Position numbers and translations under genes: made by a program
Origin: Verrucomicrobiota bacterium
Lineage (GTDB): Bacteria; Auribacterota; JABMQX01; JAFGEW01
DNA length: 64,000 bases
Reading direction: 5' to 3'
Assembly (NCBI GenBank): GCA_016931415.1
Contig: JAFGEW010000112.1
Span: forward strand, 32,159-96,158
The notes under the pieces: model-generated
What the model saw: only the letters and a program-made list of their open reading frames with translations
Told to the model about the DNA's origin: nothing
Database searches by the model: none
Shown: positions 21,943 to 30,232 of the stretch, one piece after another
Numbering within the stretch: the first letter of the stretch is position 1
How the letters are laid out: the number at the start of each line of letters is the position of its first letter

Positions 21943-22559
21943 CGAGGTGTCCATTCGTCGCCCGCGCCGTTGTCGAAGCGCCTGGTCAGTGTGCCGTCGG
22001 GCATCATGACGATGAACGGTTTGCGAAGCCGCCGGTGGCGCGCCTCGGTCTGGCGGCATAAGTTGACGTGGAATGCCTTCTCGCCCTCGTGCCGTTCGAA
22101 CAGCAGGTTCCAGAACTGCACGTGATTGCGGATGAACGCCTGTCGCACCAGCTCGGGACGGCCGACAAGATGGCACTTGTCGCGCAGGCAGGTGTTGAAA
22201 AACAGACCGACCGCCCGCTCGTCGTCGTCCACGTACGGATACGTCGGGAAGATGCGGCACACGATGCTGCGCCAAGGCCGCTCGCACCGCGCGGGGCCCG
22301 GACACTCGACAAAGAGGTGGTACTCGAGTTCGTCCAGCTTCTCCTTCGGGTCCTTGGGCACGTATGGGCGCCACATCGCGGAGTGGCGCCGTACGTACTC
22401 GTACTCGTCGAAGTACATGAGCGGGATGGCCTTCGAGATGTCGCAGCAGTACGGCATCTTATTGCGGTTGCGGGCCGCGCACACCGCCCCGCAGTCGAAA
22501 TCGGCGATCTCCTCGTCGAGCAACGCGTAGAACTCTTGGATGTCCTGGGGTCGAAGCAC
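21939..22559 (-). CDS. Cysteine-rich protein, YkgJ-like metal-binding type
   Basis: The 206-residue protein carries clustered cysteines: DCGAVCAARN, PYCCDISKAIP, VECPGPARCERPWRSIVCRIFPTYP, and further single Cys (NTCLRDKC, LCRQ). The CRIFPTYPY piece resembles the CR.FP motif of YkgJ/Fe-S chelating proteins, but the CxxCxxCC spacing is not standard. It starts with GTG 22559, with AGAAGGG 12 bases upstream. Its stop overlaps the M20 peptidase start, so the two are co-translated. Confidence 0.68.
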   Translation of the reverse strand: MLRPQDIQEFYALLDEEIADFDCGAVCAARNRNKMPYCCDISKAIPLMYFDEYEYVRRHSAMWRPYVPKDPKEKLDELEYHLFVECPGPARCERPWRSIVCRIFPTYPYVDDDERAVGLFFNTCLRDKCHLVGRPELVRQAFIRNHVQFWNLLFERHEGEKAFHVNLCRQTEARHRRLRKPFIVMMPDGTLTRRFDNGAGDEWTPR

Positions 22560-22891
22560 GTGTCAAATTGCCCTTCTGTCTCTTGCTGTCACACGCGGAG
22601 TATAGCAGCGCGCGCCCGCCGGTTCCAGCATGGGCCGGTCTGCCCCACGCCCTTGCGACCGCGCGGCCGAGGCGTGCGCCGCGCTGCGGTTGCCGCGCCG
22701 TCCGGAAACGCACCGCGCCGCCACAATTCGCTTGACGACGCGCGCGTGTCCTGCTACCGGATGTCTGTGCAGCGCGGATGTCCCGCCTCCGGCAGGATTC
22801 CGCGAGACCTGAATGCTTTATTCGTTCTGTCCTGCTGGGCGGCGCTGTGTCCCCATCATTCGGGCGCCGTGCGGCGGGAAAGGAGGCGACA
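22560..22891. other. Intergenic region between divergent genes
   Basis: This stretch separates the reverse-strand Cys-rich gene from the forward PAS gene and must hold promoters for both. I see no convincing -35/-10 pair, RNA or repeat in it. The only clear site is the AAAGGAGG ribosome-binding site of the PAS gene at about 22879-22886. Confidence 0.5.
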
Positions 22892-23398
22892 ATGTCTCCC
22901 GGGGAGGCTCTGTCTCAGATTGTCGAGGAGAACGTCGTTCTGCGCTCGGTGCTCCGCGAGCAGCGTAAGCTCCAGAGCGCCTTGAGCCACATGAACGGAC
23001 GCCTCCGGTCGTTTTTGGCCACCGTGCCTGGCGTTCTCTATAGCTTCCGTCCCGACGGCCGGCTCGAGTACATCAGCCCATCAGTTCAGGGCCTGCTCGG
23101 GCAGCCTGATAGATTCTATCTCGGCGACGCAGGCCGCTATCTCGACCAGGTCCATCCAGACGACCTTGGCCGCGTGTTCCATTGGCGCCTGCAGCTCATC
23201 TATGCACGCGGACCAATGGCTTCAGAGCTGCGCTATCGCATTGTCCGGCCCGATGACACAGTTGTCGAGGTGCTCGACCGCGCCACGGCCGTCTTTGAGG
23301 ACGGGGAACTCGCCCGCGTTGACGGCCTCATCGTTGTTGCAGCGGCGCACGATGCCTTCCCCGGCGAGCGGCACACGGCGGCTGTCGCTCAAGCCTGA
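22892..23398 (+). CDS. Stand-alone PAS-domain protein
   Basis: This 168-residue cytosolic protein has a short helical lead (SQIVEENVVLRSVLREQRKL, coiled-coil-like) and then one PAS fold of the PAS_3 type: LATVPGVLYSFRPDGRLEYIS, HPDDLGRVFHWRL, SELRYRIVRPDDTVVEV, and a final strand LARVDGLIVVAAA. No output domain follows. ATG 22892 has a near-perfect Shine-Dalgarno AAAGGAGG. It is probably a sensory subunit acting on a partner in trans. Confidence 0.8.
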   Translation: MSPGEALSQIVEENVVLRSVLREQRKLQSALSHMNGRLRSFLATVPGVLYSFRPDGRLEYISPSVQGLLGQPDRFYLGDAGRYLDQVHPDDLGRVFHWRLQLIYARGPMASELRYRIVRPDDTVVEVLDRATAVFEDGELARVDGLIVVAAAHDAFPGERHTAAVAQA

Positions 23399-23572
23399 AC
23401 CAACCGCAAAGCACGCTGAGACCGCAGCGACCTCGTTCATGGATGGCGCGCATGCGCGTCCGCGCCCGCGTGTTCACGCGCGCCTCCGGGGCGAATCTCC
23501 TTGTTGCCCTCACGGTGCGCGCCTGCTACTGTCCAAGCCTCGACGAGAACCTGTTGGTGGGCCGCGCCGTTG

Positions 23573-24511
23573 GTGGACGCTTCAATCGTCATTCTCACAC
23601 TCAACGCCGGGACGCGCTTCCGGCGCGTGCTCGAGGCAATCGACGCCCAGCGTTTTGACGGCTCGGTCGAAGTCCTCGTCCTCGACTCCGGCTCGACCGA
23701 CGGCACGCTCGAGCTTGCCGCTGCGCATAACCGCGTGCGCGTGCATTCCATCGCCAACTTCGGCCACGGCCGCACGCGCAACGAAGGCGCCCGCCTGGCC
23801 GCGGGCGAGTTCATCGTCTACCTGACCCAGGACGCCCTGCCGCTCGGCGAGCGCTGGCTGGCCAACCTGCTCGCGCCGTTCGACGATCCCAAGGTTGCCG
23901 CGACATACTCGCGCCAAGTGCCGTACGCCGACGCCACGCCGATGGAGCGCTTCTTCCTCAGCAAACGATTTCCCGACGTGCGCGTTGTCCGGCCTGAGCC
24001 CACCAAGCACCGGCTCGGCCTTTACACCGTCTTTTTCTCCAACGTGAGCTCGGCTATCCGCCGGACGATCCTGCTCGAGCACCCGTTCGACGACGACCTC
24101 ATCATGAGCGAGGACCAGCAGTTCGCCCGCGACGTCATCGCCGCCGGCTGGCGCACCGTCTACGAGCCGGCCTCTGTCGTGCGCCACTCGCACCGCTACA
24201 CGCTCTGGCAAGTCTTCACCCGATACTTCGACTCGCTCTACTCGCTCGAGGAGATCTTCGACGACTCGACCGGCAACGTCTCCTTCGAAGGGATCAAGTA
24301 CACCCTCAGCGAGCTCTGGCACGTTCTTACCCATCACCTTCACTGGCTCCCGTACCTTCTTTTCTACGACGCCTCCAAAGCCGCCGGCACACTCGCCGGC
24401 CACCTCGGCCACCATCTTCCCATCCGCATCCGCCGCGCCCTGTCGATGCATAAGAACTACTGGCACACATCCGGGGAAGTCGAGCACGAGGGAACCCGTC
24501 GAACACGATGA
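23573..24511 (+). CDS. Family 2 glycosyltransferase (rhamnosyltransferase-like)
   Basis: The 312-residue GT-A enzyme has ASIVILTLNAG at its start, VLVLDSGSTDGT (nucleotide binding), NFGHGRTRNEGARLA, and IVYLTQDALP (the metal-binding Asp region). The acceptor side has DDDLIMSEDQQFARDVIAAGW, typical of rhamnosyl- and similar transferases. The frame is open further upstream, but family similarity starts at GTG 23573, which has no strong ribosome-binding site, so the start is uncertain. It probably adds sugars to surface polysaccharide. Confidence 0.85.
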   Translation: MDASIVILTLNAGTRFRRVLEAIDAQRFDGSVEVLVLDSGSTDGTLELAAAHNRVRVHSIANFGHGRTRNEGARLAAGEFIVYLTQDALPLGERWLANLLAPFDDPKVAATYSRQVPYADATPMERFFLSKRFPDVRVVRPEPTKHRLGLYTVFFSNVSSAIRRTILLEHPFDDDLIMSEDQQFARDVIAAGWRTVYEPASVVRHSHRYTLWQVFTRYFDSLYSLEEIFDDSTGNVSFEGIKYTLSELWHVLTHHLHWLPYLLFYDASKAAGTLAGHLGHHLPIRIRRALSMHKNYWHTSGEVEHEGTRRTR

Positions 24512-24569
24512 GAGTCTCAAGTGGGGTAGTGCTGTCCAGAGAGCTGGACGTCAGATGGGGAGGGAGGCT

Positions 24570-25142
24570 ATGACGCGTTTGCTCGTCCGCGGACCCGCGA
24601 TCCTGCTTGTTTGTCTGGGCCTCCTGACACTTTCGTGCGTGCGTCCATCGAGTCTCGTGTTCGACTCGATCGTGACCGAAAACCTCATCCGGCACGGGTG
24701 CGAGAACGAGGTGCCTTTCGAGTTCGGGACGAGCGAGAGTCCGGGAGAGCGGTGTTACTCGGCTGGGTTTGTCTTTGGCCCTGACTACCCGAATAGCCAT
24801 GCGTATGTCAGCGTCACGGTTGCGCGGGCGGGGAAGCTACTGGATCTGCGTGAATACCACCGTTTCAAGAGGAAAGTCCGGATGGAAGACAAAGACCAGC
24901 CCCATGACATGCAGTGGGGTTCTTCCCTTTTCCCGGACATAGGCAGAAGGGCGATGGTTGGTCTGGTTCTGAGTCCGAACGGAGGCGGAGACGCCGTGGT
25001 CTTCACGACCAGCGATGGCCGCTTCGATATCAAGGTCGAACAGGGCAACCACTTGGCCAAGGGCCTTGAGGGGCCGAACGTTCTGTGTGGGAAGATCGCC
25101 CGGGAAGTCTGCAGGCTCTATGGCAGCAAGCCCGGGCGCTGA
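24570..25142 (+). CDS. Lipoprotein of unknown function
   Basis: The 190-residue product has a type II signal peptide with lipobox LLTLSC (Cys near residue 23), so it should be lipid-anchored in the cell envelope. The mature part is mixed alpha/beta with HAYVSVTVARAGKLLDLREY and AVVFTTSDGRFDIKVEQGNH. The tail has two more Cys (NVLCGKIAREVCRLYG). ATG 24570 follows GGGAGGGAGG. I do not recognise the family. Confidence 0.72.
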   Translation: MTRLLVRGPAILLVCLGLLTLSCVRPSSLVFDSIVTENLIRHGCENEVPFEFGTSESPGERCYSAGFVFGPDYPNSHAYVSVTVARAGKLLDLREYHRFKRKVRMEDKDQPHDMQWGSSLFPDIGRRAMVGLVLSPNGGGDAVVFTTSDGRFDIKVEQGNHLAKGLEGPNVLCGKIAREVCRLYGSKPGR

Positions 25143-25253
25143 ATGCGAGGTCAGCCCAAGTCCGGGAAGCTCTGGTCGCAGAGCAATCCGCTACGGGGCG
25201 AGCCTCGCTGCCTCGGTGAGCTTGCGTGGCGGTCTCCAGTCGCGGGAAAGCCC

Positions 25254-25282
25254 TTGAATTCCGCACCGATGTGTGCTATATG
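25254..25282 (+). promoter_or_regulatory. Promoter of the aromatic attenuator
   Basis: TTGAAT (25254-25259), a 17-base spacer, and TATATG (25277-25282) with TGC directly upstream (extended -10). Transcription should start near 25289, five bases before the Shine-Dalgarno of the leader peptide. Confidence 0.65.
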
Positions 25283-25303
25283 AGAGACATTGTGAGGGGT
25301 CGT

Positions 25304-25390
25304 ATGTTCGCGTTGAACGTACAGCGTAGCGGTTACTATTTCGGCTTTTGGTGGTGGTACGCCTCCGGCGTGCCCGCTGCCGACCGCTAG
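25304..25390 (+). CDS. Leader peptide with three consecutive Trp codons (attenuator sensor)
   Basis: A 28-codon reading frame with GAGGGG four bases upstream. Residues 11-19 read YYFGFWWWY: eight of nine are aromatic, with three TGG codons in a row at 25349-25357. This is the hallmark of trp- or aromatic-type leader peptides, where ribosome stalling on scarce charged tRNA controls downstream termination. The TAG stop (25388-25390) lies between the hairpin segments, as in classical attenuators. The peptide itself has no expected function beyond sensing. It is too short to be found by normal gene calling. Confidence 0.85.
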   Translation: MFALNVQRSGYYFGFWWWYASGVPAADR

Positions 25391-25450
25391 GCCCCGAAGG
25401 ACTGGTTCAGGCCGCGAGCACGCTGAGGTGTTCGCGGCCTTTCTGTTTTT
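25356..25450 (+). promoter_or_regulatory. Transcription attenuator with alternative 1:2, 2:3 and 3:4 hairpins
   Basis: Segment 1, GGTACGCC (25356-25363), begins in the third Trp codon and pairs fully (one wobble) with segment 2, GGCGTGCC (25367-25374). Segment 2, extended to 25368-25381, also pairs with segment 3 (25410-25423): 6+3+3 base pairs with two single mismatches, giving the antiterminator. Segment 3 in turn forms the 13-bp terminator with segment 4. A ribosome stalled on the Trp codons would cover segment 1, freeing 2:3 and allowing read-through. All pairings were checked base by base. Confidence 0.82.
25409..25450 (+). terminator. Intrinsic terminator of the attenuator
   Basis: AGGCCGCGAGCAC (25409-25421) pairs along its full 13 bases (one G-U) with GTGTTCGCGGCCT (25428-25440) around the loop GCTGAG. 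TTCTGTTTTT follows directly. Confidence 0.88.
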
Positions 25451-25546
25451 CCGCGAACGCCAGAGCACATCGGCAGCCTCTGAAGACGCCGTGCCCGCGG
25501 CCTTGGAAGCACTGGCCGAGGCCATCGAAAGATAGGGGACAGGCAG

Positions 25547-26182
25547 ATGAGCAGGATCGTGACCTACGAGACGGATCCCGGAGGTGGTATCCCCCCGGCT
25601 GTGGCGGGCGCTGAGGATGAGACGCCCATCCTCGTTCTGGGCGGGCCCGCGAAGAAGGCGCTCGGGCACTTGGCGGGCTCTGCTCAGCGCGGGATCGTCT
25701 GGCCGGGGCCTGAACGCTCCGGTGTCGCCGTGATGTCGGTCGAGGCAAGCTCCGAGCTGGTGCGGCTCACGCGCGTGATTGTCTCGGCGCTGACCATGGG
25801 CGGCAACGGCACCGTGGCCGCCATGATCGAGGCGATGGAGAAGGAAGAGGCCAAGCCGGAGAAAGGTTTCTCGTCACCGCTGCAGGAGGCCGTCTTCTTG
25901 CTCCTGCTGCGTCCTCGCGTCCTGCGCGTCCGGCCGTCAAAACGCCACCTCGGACCCCTCATGCAGGATCTCGCCAAACGCCTTCAAGTCCTTCTCAGAA
26001 TGAAGGTTGCCGCTCCGCGCGTGATCGTTCTTACCTCGACGAACGGCACGGCCCACGCCGAACCGGAAGCCGACGAAATGGAGTCAGAAAGCACCAGCAC
26101 CGGCCAGCTCGGCCCACGCGACATCTACCGCGAAGTTCTCGCCCGTGTCCGCGCCGCGCTCACCGCCCGGACAACAGGGTAG
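25547..26182 (+). CDS. Unknown protein controlled by the aromatic attenuator
   Basis: The 211-residue product lies 97 bases after the attenuator terminator and is the only forward gene before a strand switch, so it is the attenuator's apparent target. It is not anthranilate synthase, DAHP synthase, a permease or any other aromatic enzyme I know. Visible features are a segment ETPILVLGGPAKKALGHLAG, a hydrophobic stretch LVRLTRVIVSALTMGGNGTV, SPLQEAVFLLLLRPRVLRV, and a C-terminal helix. It contains one Trp only. The start ATG 25547 has a modest AGGGGACAGG upstream. Function unknown. Confidence 0.7.
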   Translation: MSRIVTYETDPGGGIPPAVAGAEDETPILVLGGPAKKALGHLAGSAQRGIVWPGPERSGVAVMSVEASSELVRLTRVIVSALTMGGNGTVAAMIEAMEKEEAKPEKGFSSPLQEAVFLLLLRPRVLRVRPSKRHLGPLMQDLAKRLQVLLRMKVAAPRVIVLTSTNGTAHAEPEADEMESESTSTGQLGPRDIYREVLARVRAALTARTTG

Positions 26183-26274
26183 GCGCGAGTTATCCACAAT
26201 CGGTGCCGCCGCTCATACGGGAACAGTCGAGTCGGGTAAAGACACAACCACGTCATTCGCAATAAGGTTGAGGT

Positions 26275-26850
26275 CTAGTGGCTCAACGTCGTCTGCGCTA
26301 GGCTCTTACGGACCCGGAAGAACATCAAGCAGGACGCGAGGCATGCCAGTGTAAGGCTAGGGACCGGCAGTTCGGGCACAGGGGGCAGTTCGGCAATGAT
26401 TGTGTAGCCCCAGAACCCTATGTAGCCCATCTCCGGGGCACTCGGTTGGTTCGTGTTCTCGATCCACCACGCGACATCGCTCTCGACGAATGTCGGGTAG
26501 CCGTCCAGGATCTCGATCGTGGCGAACGCGAAGGACTGGAACTCGGTCACGTGCCACGACCATTCGGGCGCGCCCGGCGCGAGCCAGTCGCGGTTGATGC
26601 CGTCCGCGCCGGCCTCGATCGCGGCCACCACGATCGGGTCGCCGACCGCCTCCGGTCCGAGCGTGATGAGGTCGCGGGCGTGCTGGATGTCCAGCGGGCG
26701 CTGGATCGGCACCACGTACGAGTCGCCGTAGATCTCCTGCCCCGGCCATTCGCCAACCACGAAGTACACGGTCTCGGCGAGAACCGGCTTGGCGGCAAGC
26801 CCGATCAGACCGGCTGCCAGCGCCGTGAGCAGCAAGCGAAGACCCTTCAT
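26275..26850 (-). CDS. Secreted protein with PEP-CTERM-like C-terminal sorting tail
   Basis: This 191-residue protein has a signal peptide (KGLRLLLTALAAGLIGLAAKPVLA) and ends with VPELPVPSLTLACLASCLMF followed by FRVRK. The pattern of Pro-rich motif, hydrophobic helix and basic tail is that of PEP-CTERM/exosortase substrates, though the PEP triplet is degenerate. The mature part is Trp- and acid-rich (WSWHVTEFQSFAFATIE). ATG 26850 follows GAGAGGG. It is probably a surface or extracellular-matrix protein. Confidence 0.7.
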   Translation of the reverse strand: MKGLRLLLTALAAGLIGLAAKPVLAETVYFVVGEWPGQEIYGDSYVVPIQRPLDIQHARDLITLGPEAVGDPIVVAAIEAGADGINRDWLAPGAPEWSWHVTEFQSFAFATIEILDGYPTFVESDVAWWIENTNQPSAPEMGYIGFWGYTIIAELPPVPELPVPSLTLACLASCLMFFRVRKSLAQTTLSH

Positions 26851-27118
26851 TGATCCCTCTCCGAACCCCGTTTGGCCTGCACGCCGTGAATCGGTTTGAG
26901 AGACAGGAGTAATCACCTGTCCCTAGCACGAGACCTCGGCATCGTCCAGAGACGAAATGGGCGGGCACTGGGCGTTTCTGATCGAGAAGCTTCTCGCCCC
27001 GAGCCGCGCCGAGAGCCGACGCATGACGGGCAGTGGACGCGGCGTCCCCCGATTCAGCCAACTGCAACTGGACCCGACGGCGCTGCCGGCGAGCTTGTTC
27101 GTCGGTCCTGCTCGCGTC

Positions 27119-27988
27119 TCACGCGCATCCCGCGATCCGATCCTCCAAAGCATACCGCCTGGCTGCTCGGGCAACGCGGTCCCGGATCTGCGCCAGGTAC
27201 GCTTCGCGCACCTGGCCATCGAACAGGATCCGCCTGTATTGCTCGTACAGGCCCGGGAACTCCTTGCGCAGGAGACTCGCCACAGCAGGCCACACCTTGG
27301 GCCTGGGATTGAGCGCGTCCACCCAGATCAAGTCAATCGCCAGGTCGGCGGCCCGCTCGAGCATCGAGTCAATGGCGGCCTGGCTGTCCGACAGGAACGG
27401 CAGCAGCGGGCCGAACATGACGGCCGTCTTCAGCCCTGCGCGTTGCGCTTCCTTGATGACCCGGAATCGCTCCTCCACGCTCGAGCATCCAGGCTCCCAG
27501 AGCTGCCTCAGACGCTCGTCGAGCGTGGTGACGGTCACCCCAATCTGCGCTCGTCGTCCCGAAAGGATGTCGAGATCGCGCAGCACGAGCGCGCTCTTGG
27601 TCAGAACGTCCACGTGGAATCCGCACATGAGCAACAGCTCGCAGCAGCGGCGCGTCAGTTTCCGCTCGGTCTCGATCGGCTGCCACGCGTCGCACGCGCT
27701 GCTGACGAAGACATGACCCGGCCTTGCACGCCGCAGTTGCCGTTCGAGCGCTTCCACCGCGTTGACCTTGATGTCCACGAACTCACCCCATGGCTCCGCA
27801 TGGGGATGGAATCGCTGCATGAAGCGCGCGTAGCAGTAGACACAGCCGTGCGCGCAGCCGGTGTAGCAGTTGAGGGAGTAGTCGCTGATGGAGCTCCGAT
27901 TCAGGATCGTCTTGCAGGCCGCCTCGCGCACGACGATTCTGCGCGGTGCGCTCATCCCGCCGTCGGCAGCTCCGTTGTGTGTCAGCAT
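27119..27988 (-). CDS. Radical SAM protein, SplB-like
   Basis: The 289-residue enzyme has the radical SAM cluster motif CAHGCVYCYARF (CxxxCxxC) near residue 40, preceded by LNRSSISDYSLNCYTG. The following VFVSSACDAWQPIETERKLT and IGVTVTTLDERLRQLWEPG are typical of the SPL/Rv2578c group of DNA-repair-like or uncharacterised radical SAM proteins. ATG 27988 has GGAG 8 bases upstream; ATG 27955 would also start a good protein. The long open frame further upstream has no similarity and was excluded. Confidence 0.85.
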   Translation of the reverse strand: MLTHNGAADGGMSAPRRIVVREAACKTILNRSSISDYSLNCYTGCAHGCVYCYARFMQRFHPHAEPWGEFVDIKVNAVEALERQLRRARPGHVFVSSACDAWQPIETERKLTRRCCELLLMCGFHVDVLTKSALVLRDLDILSGRRAQIGVTVTTLDERLRQLWEPGCSSVEERFRVIKEAQRAGLKTAVMFGPLLPFLSDSQAAIDSMLERAADLAIDLIWVDALNPRPKVWPAVASLLRKEFPGLYEQYRRILFDGQVREAYLAQIRDRVARAARRYALEDRIAGCA

Positions 27989-28380
27989 CAGACGAACTCC
28001 GCGCTGGAAGTCAGTCAGGTGAACGCCACCTACGCGGGGTGGTTCCCGCCCCGCGACGCGCTCCGTCCTCTCGATCCGCGCCTCGTGAACGCCAGAATGA
28101 CCGGGGCATCCCCAAGCCTGCAAGGCTGCCGGCGGAAGCGCAGACCCGGCCGACACAGAGCCATAGCCCGCTTGCGGCAGCGTCGGGACTGGCCGAACTG
28201 CTTGACGCACTGCCCGTCTCGTTCCATGGACGGCCGTATGGCCTTGTTCTGCAGCGGCCGGTTCGTGGTCTCGTGTGGCGCGAAGATCGTTAGATCCGTT
28301 CTGCGCGCCGGTCTCAGTACGGACAGAGTGTGGCGCAGGTCGTGGGACAAGGCAAGAGCAGACCGTGTCATCACGACGCC
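27989..28380. other. Non-coding stretch upstream of the radical SAM gene
   Basis: About 390 bases hold no gene I can support. Reading frames on both strands lack ribosome-binding sites and family similarity. The region ends at the ImmA-type gene remnant. Confidence 0.5.
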
Positions 28381-28455
28381 GTGTCGAGCGAAGTTCTCGC
28401 GATCACGCGCTTGAAGCCGTTTTCGAAGATGGGGCAGGCGGTGACAGAGGCGCTT
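28381..28455 (-). pseudogene. Remnant of the 3' end of an ImmA/IrrE-type gene
   Basis: On the reverse strand this piece reads as the last residues PIFENGFKRVIARTSLDT, nearly identical to the C-terminus PIFENGFKRVILRTTLDP of the intact gene at 29502-30206. The DNA match is about 70 bases with scattered substitutions, and nothing of the rest of the gene is present. It looks like the leftover of a duplicated or exchanged XRE/ImmA cassette. Confidence 0.75.
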
Positions 28456-28523
28456 TTCCGTTAGCCCAATGCGCGTCGAGCACGGAGAAGCTTCCAGCGC
28501 ATCTCGACTGGAGTTGCCCCCGG

Positions 28524-29318
28524 TCAGCGCCCTCGCCCCATCTGAGCCAGCATCTGCTCCAGTGCCGCTTGGCCGGGAGGGACAACGGGGGCTGAAGTCG
28601 GGACCGCCTCAAGCACCTCCAACAACTGCTCGGTTCTCCCCTGCGCCAGTGGCAGGTGTCCCGAGAAGATCGTCTTCGGGGCAATCTGACGGATCTTGTC
28701 CAGTGCCTCACTGAAGACGCCGGGGTCGACCATGTGGACCCACGGGTTGTCGGTGCTCGCCCAACTGAGCATGCCTTGAGCCAGGTCCGCCGCCGAGACA
28801 CCATCGGCGTTCTGAGCGGGCGACGGGATGAGGGCGCCAAAGCAGTCGGCAGAGAAGAACGCTTCCGTCTTGCTGTCGTACATGCCGATGGTTGTTGGGT
28901 TGTCGAACAGGGGCGGTCTGACGGCGGTCAGCTTACGGTCGCCCGCGTTGATGCTGTCTCCGGGATTCAGCCAGTAGACCCGATCCATGGGCACCGGCCA
29001 CGCCGTGCTCATTCTCAGCACGGCCAGGGAGTTGGCCGCAAGCCGCGCGTCAGGCGCGGCGTCGAGAACCCGTTGGATGCTGCCTGTGTGATCTGCATCA
29101 TCGTGGGTCAGCCATATCCACTTCAGGTCTCGGGGGTCGATGACCGACTCGAGGGTCTTCATGAACTCGTCACTGTCGATCCCCATCCCCGTGTCAACAA
29201 GGACCGGCTCTCTGGCCTTGATGACGAAGGCATTAACCGGAAGGAATCCCGCGCCGGGGATCGGGAAGTGCGCGGGAAGGACCTCGACGTCCGGTGTTAC
29301 ATGGTATGGTCTGTCCAC
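28524..29318 (-). CDS. Metallo-beta-lactamase-fold hydrolase
   Basis: The 264-residue protein shows the MBL fold: VLVDTGMGID, the metal motif LTHDDADHTGS (HxDxDH rather than the usual HxHxDH), FFSADCFGALIPS, and a final SGHLPLA His. Asp in place of the second His is reminiscent of flavodiiron-type and other non-canonical dinuclear sites, so iron rather than zinc is possible. It starts with GTG 29318, preceded by GGAGGAG. The substrate is unknown. Confidence 0.87.
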   Translation of the reverse strand: MDRPYHVTPDVEVLPAHFPIPGAGFLPVNAFVIKAREPVLVDTGMGIDSDEFMKTLESVIDPRDLKWIWLTHDDADHTGSIQRVLDAAPDARLAANSLAVLRMSTAWPVPMDRVYWLNPGDSINAGDRKLTAVRPPLFDNPTTIGMYDSKTEAFFSADCFGALIPSPAQNADGVSAADLAQGMLSWASTDNPWVHMVDPGVFSEALDKIRQIAPKTIFSGHLPLAQGRTEQLLEVLEAVPTSAPVVPPGQAALEQMLAQMGRGR

Positions 29319-29501
29319 TGGAAGCTCCTCCGTTTGCCACTCCTGAACACCGCGCGTGTCTGAAGCGTCACACTTCTTTTCACTTTTTCGTGGGTGCCGG
29401 TCTCTCTTCCCGCTGACAGGGGGCGGGGGAGAGTCGTACGTGCTCGCCCGGCACGACGGGCGCGTCTCACACAGCCGTGCGGGTCAGGGAGGAAGCGATT
29501 C

Positions 29502-30206
29502 CTACAGGCACGCCGGGTCGAGCGTCGTCCTCAGAATCACACGCTTGAAGCCGTTCTCGAAGATGGGGTAGGCGGCGGCGGAGGCGCCGTCCCAGGTCTC
29601 CTCGCAGATCTCGCCGGAGCGCATGGCGCGGCGCATGACGTCGCGTTCCTGCGGGGTGACGGGCTGGATGCCGAACGGGTGGCTGGTCTGGCGGTTGACG
29701 AGGCGGCCGTTGTCGAACACGGAGATGGTCGCCTCGGCGAAGTCGAGCGAGCGGAGTGCGACGACCTCGTGCGAGGCGGTCGAAAACGCGGCTTTGAGGC
29801 GCAACAGGTCGAAGGGTCGCGCTCCCGCGTCCTCGCGCAGGCAGGCGCGGAAGAAGCGGCCGGGACACAGGAGCGCGGCGGCGCCGCGCATGGCGATGTC
29901 GTGTTTGAGCTGCTTGTTGTGGAAGCCGATGGGGAGCTCGAGTTCCATGATCTCGTGGGCGAGCGTGAAGTTGCGCCGCTCAGTGCGGCCCGTCTTGCCC
30001 AGATCGACGAACTTCATGCCTCGGTAGAGGTAGCTCTGGCCGCGGCGCTGCGGCAGCTCGCGGTCGAGCACGCTGATGCGCGCGGCGCGGGCGATGCGTG
30101 TGGGATCAACGGGCGGCCCGTCGATGCGCGCCGACATGAGCAGCCGCTCGACGGTCGCCTCAATGAGGGCCTCGCGTTCCTCGAAGTCGTACACGGCCTG
30201 TTCCAC
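29502..30206 (-). CDS. ImmA/IrrE-family (DUF955) metallopeptidase-like protein
   Basis: This 234-residue protein follows an XRE repressor gene by 26 bases, the classic ImmA/ImmR arrangement in which the peptidase cleaves the repressor. The zinc motif is NFTLAHEIMELEL, giving HEIME where the family has HExxH: the second His is Glu, so catalysis may be altered or lost. The N-terminal part (TRIARAARISVLDRELPQ) and C-terminal beta region fit the family. The GTG 30206 start has GGGGGA too close to be convincing; a start near 30137 is possible. Confidence 0.8.
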   Translation of the reverse strand: MEQAVYDFEEREALIEATVERLLMSARIDGPPVDPTRIARAARISVLDRELPQRRGQSYLYRGMKFVDLGKTGRTERRNFTLAHEIMELELPIGFHNKQLKHDIAMRGAAALLCPGRFFRACLREDAGARPFDLLRLKAAFSTASHEVVALRSLDFAEATISVFDNGRLVNRQTSHPFGIQPVTPQERDVMRRAMRSGEICEETWDGASAAAYPIFENGFKRVILRTTLDPACL

Positions 30207-30232
30207 TTCCCCCTGACGGCGGAACGCCGTGT

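Noticed and set aside
25428..25535. 35-codon frame starting GTG inside the attenuator terminator
   Set aside because: Start lies in the 3' arm of the hairpin and has no properly spaced Shine-Dalgarno; probably chance, though its stop is 11 bases before the next gene.
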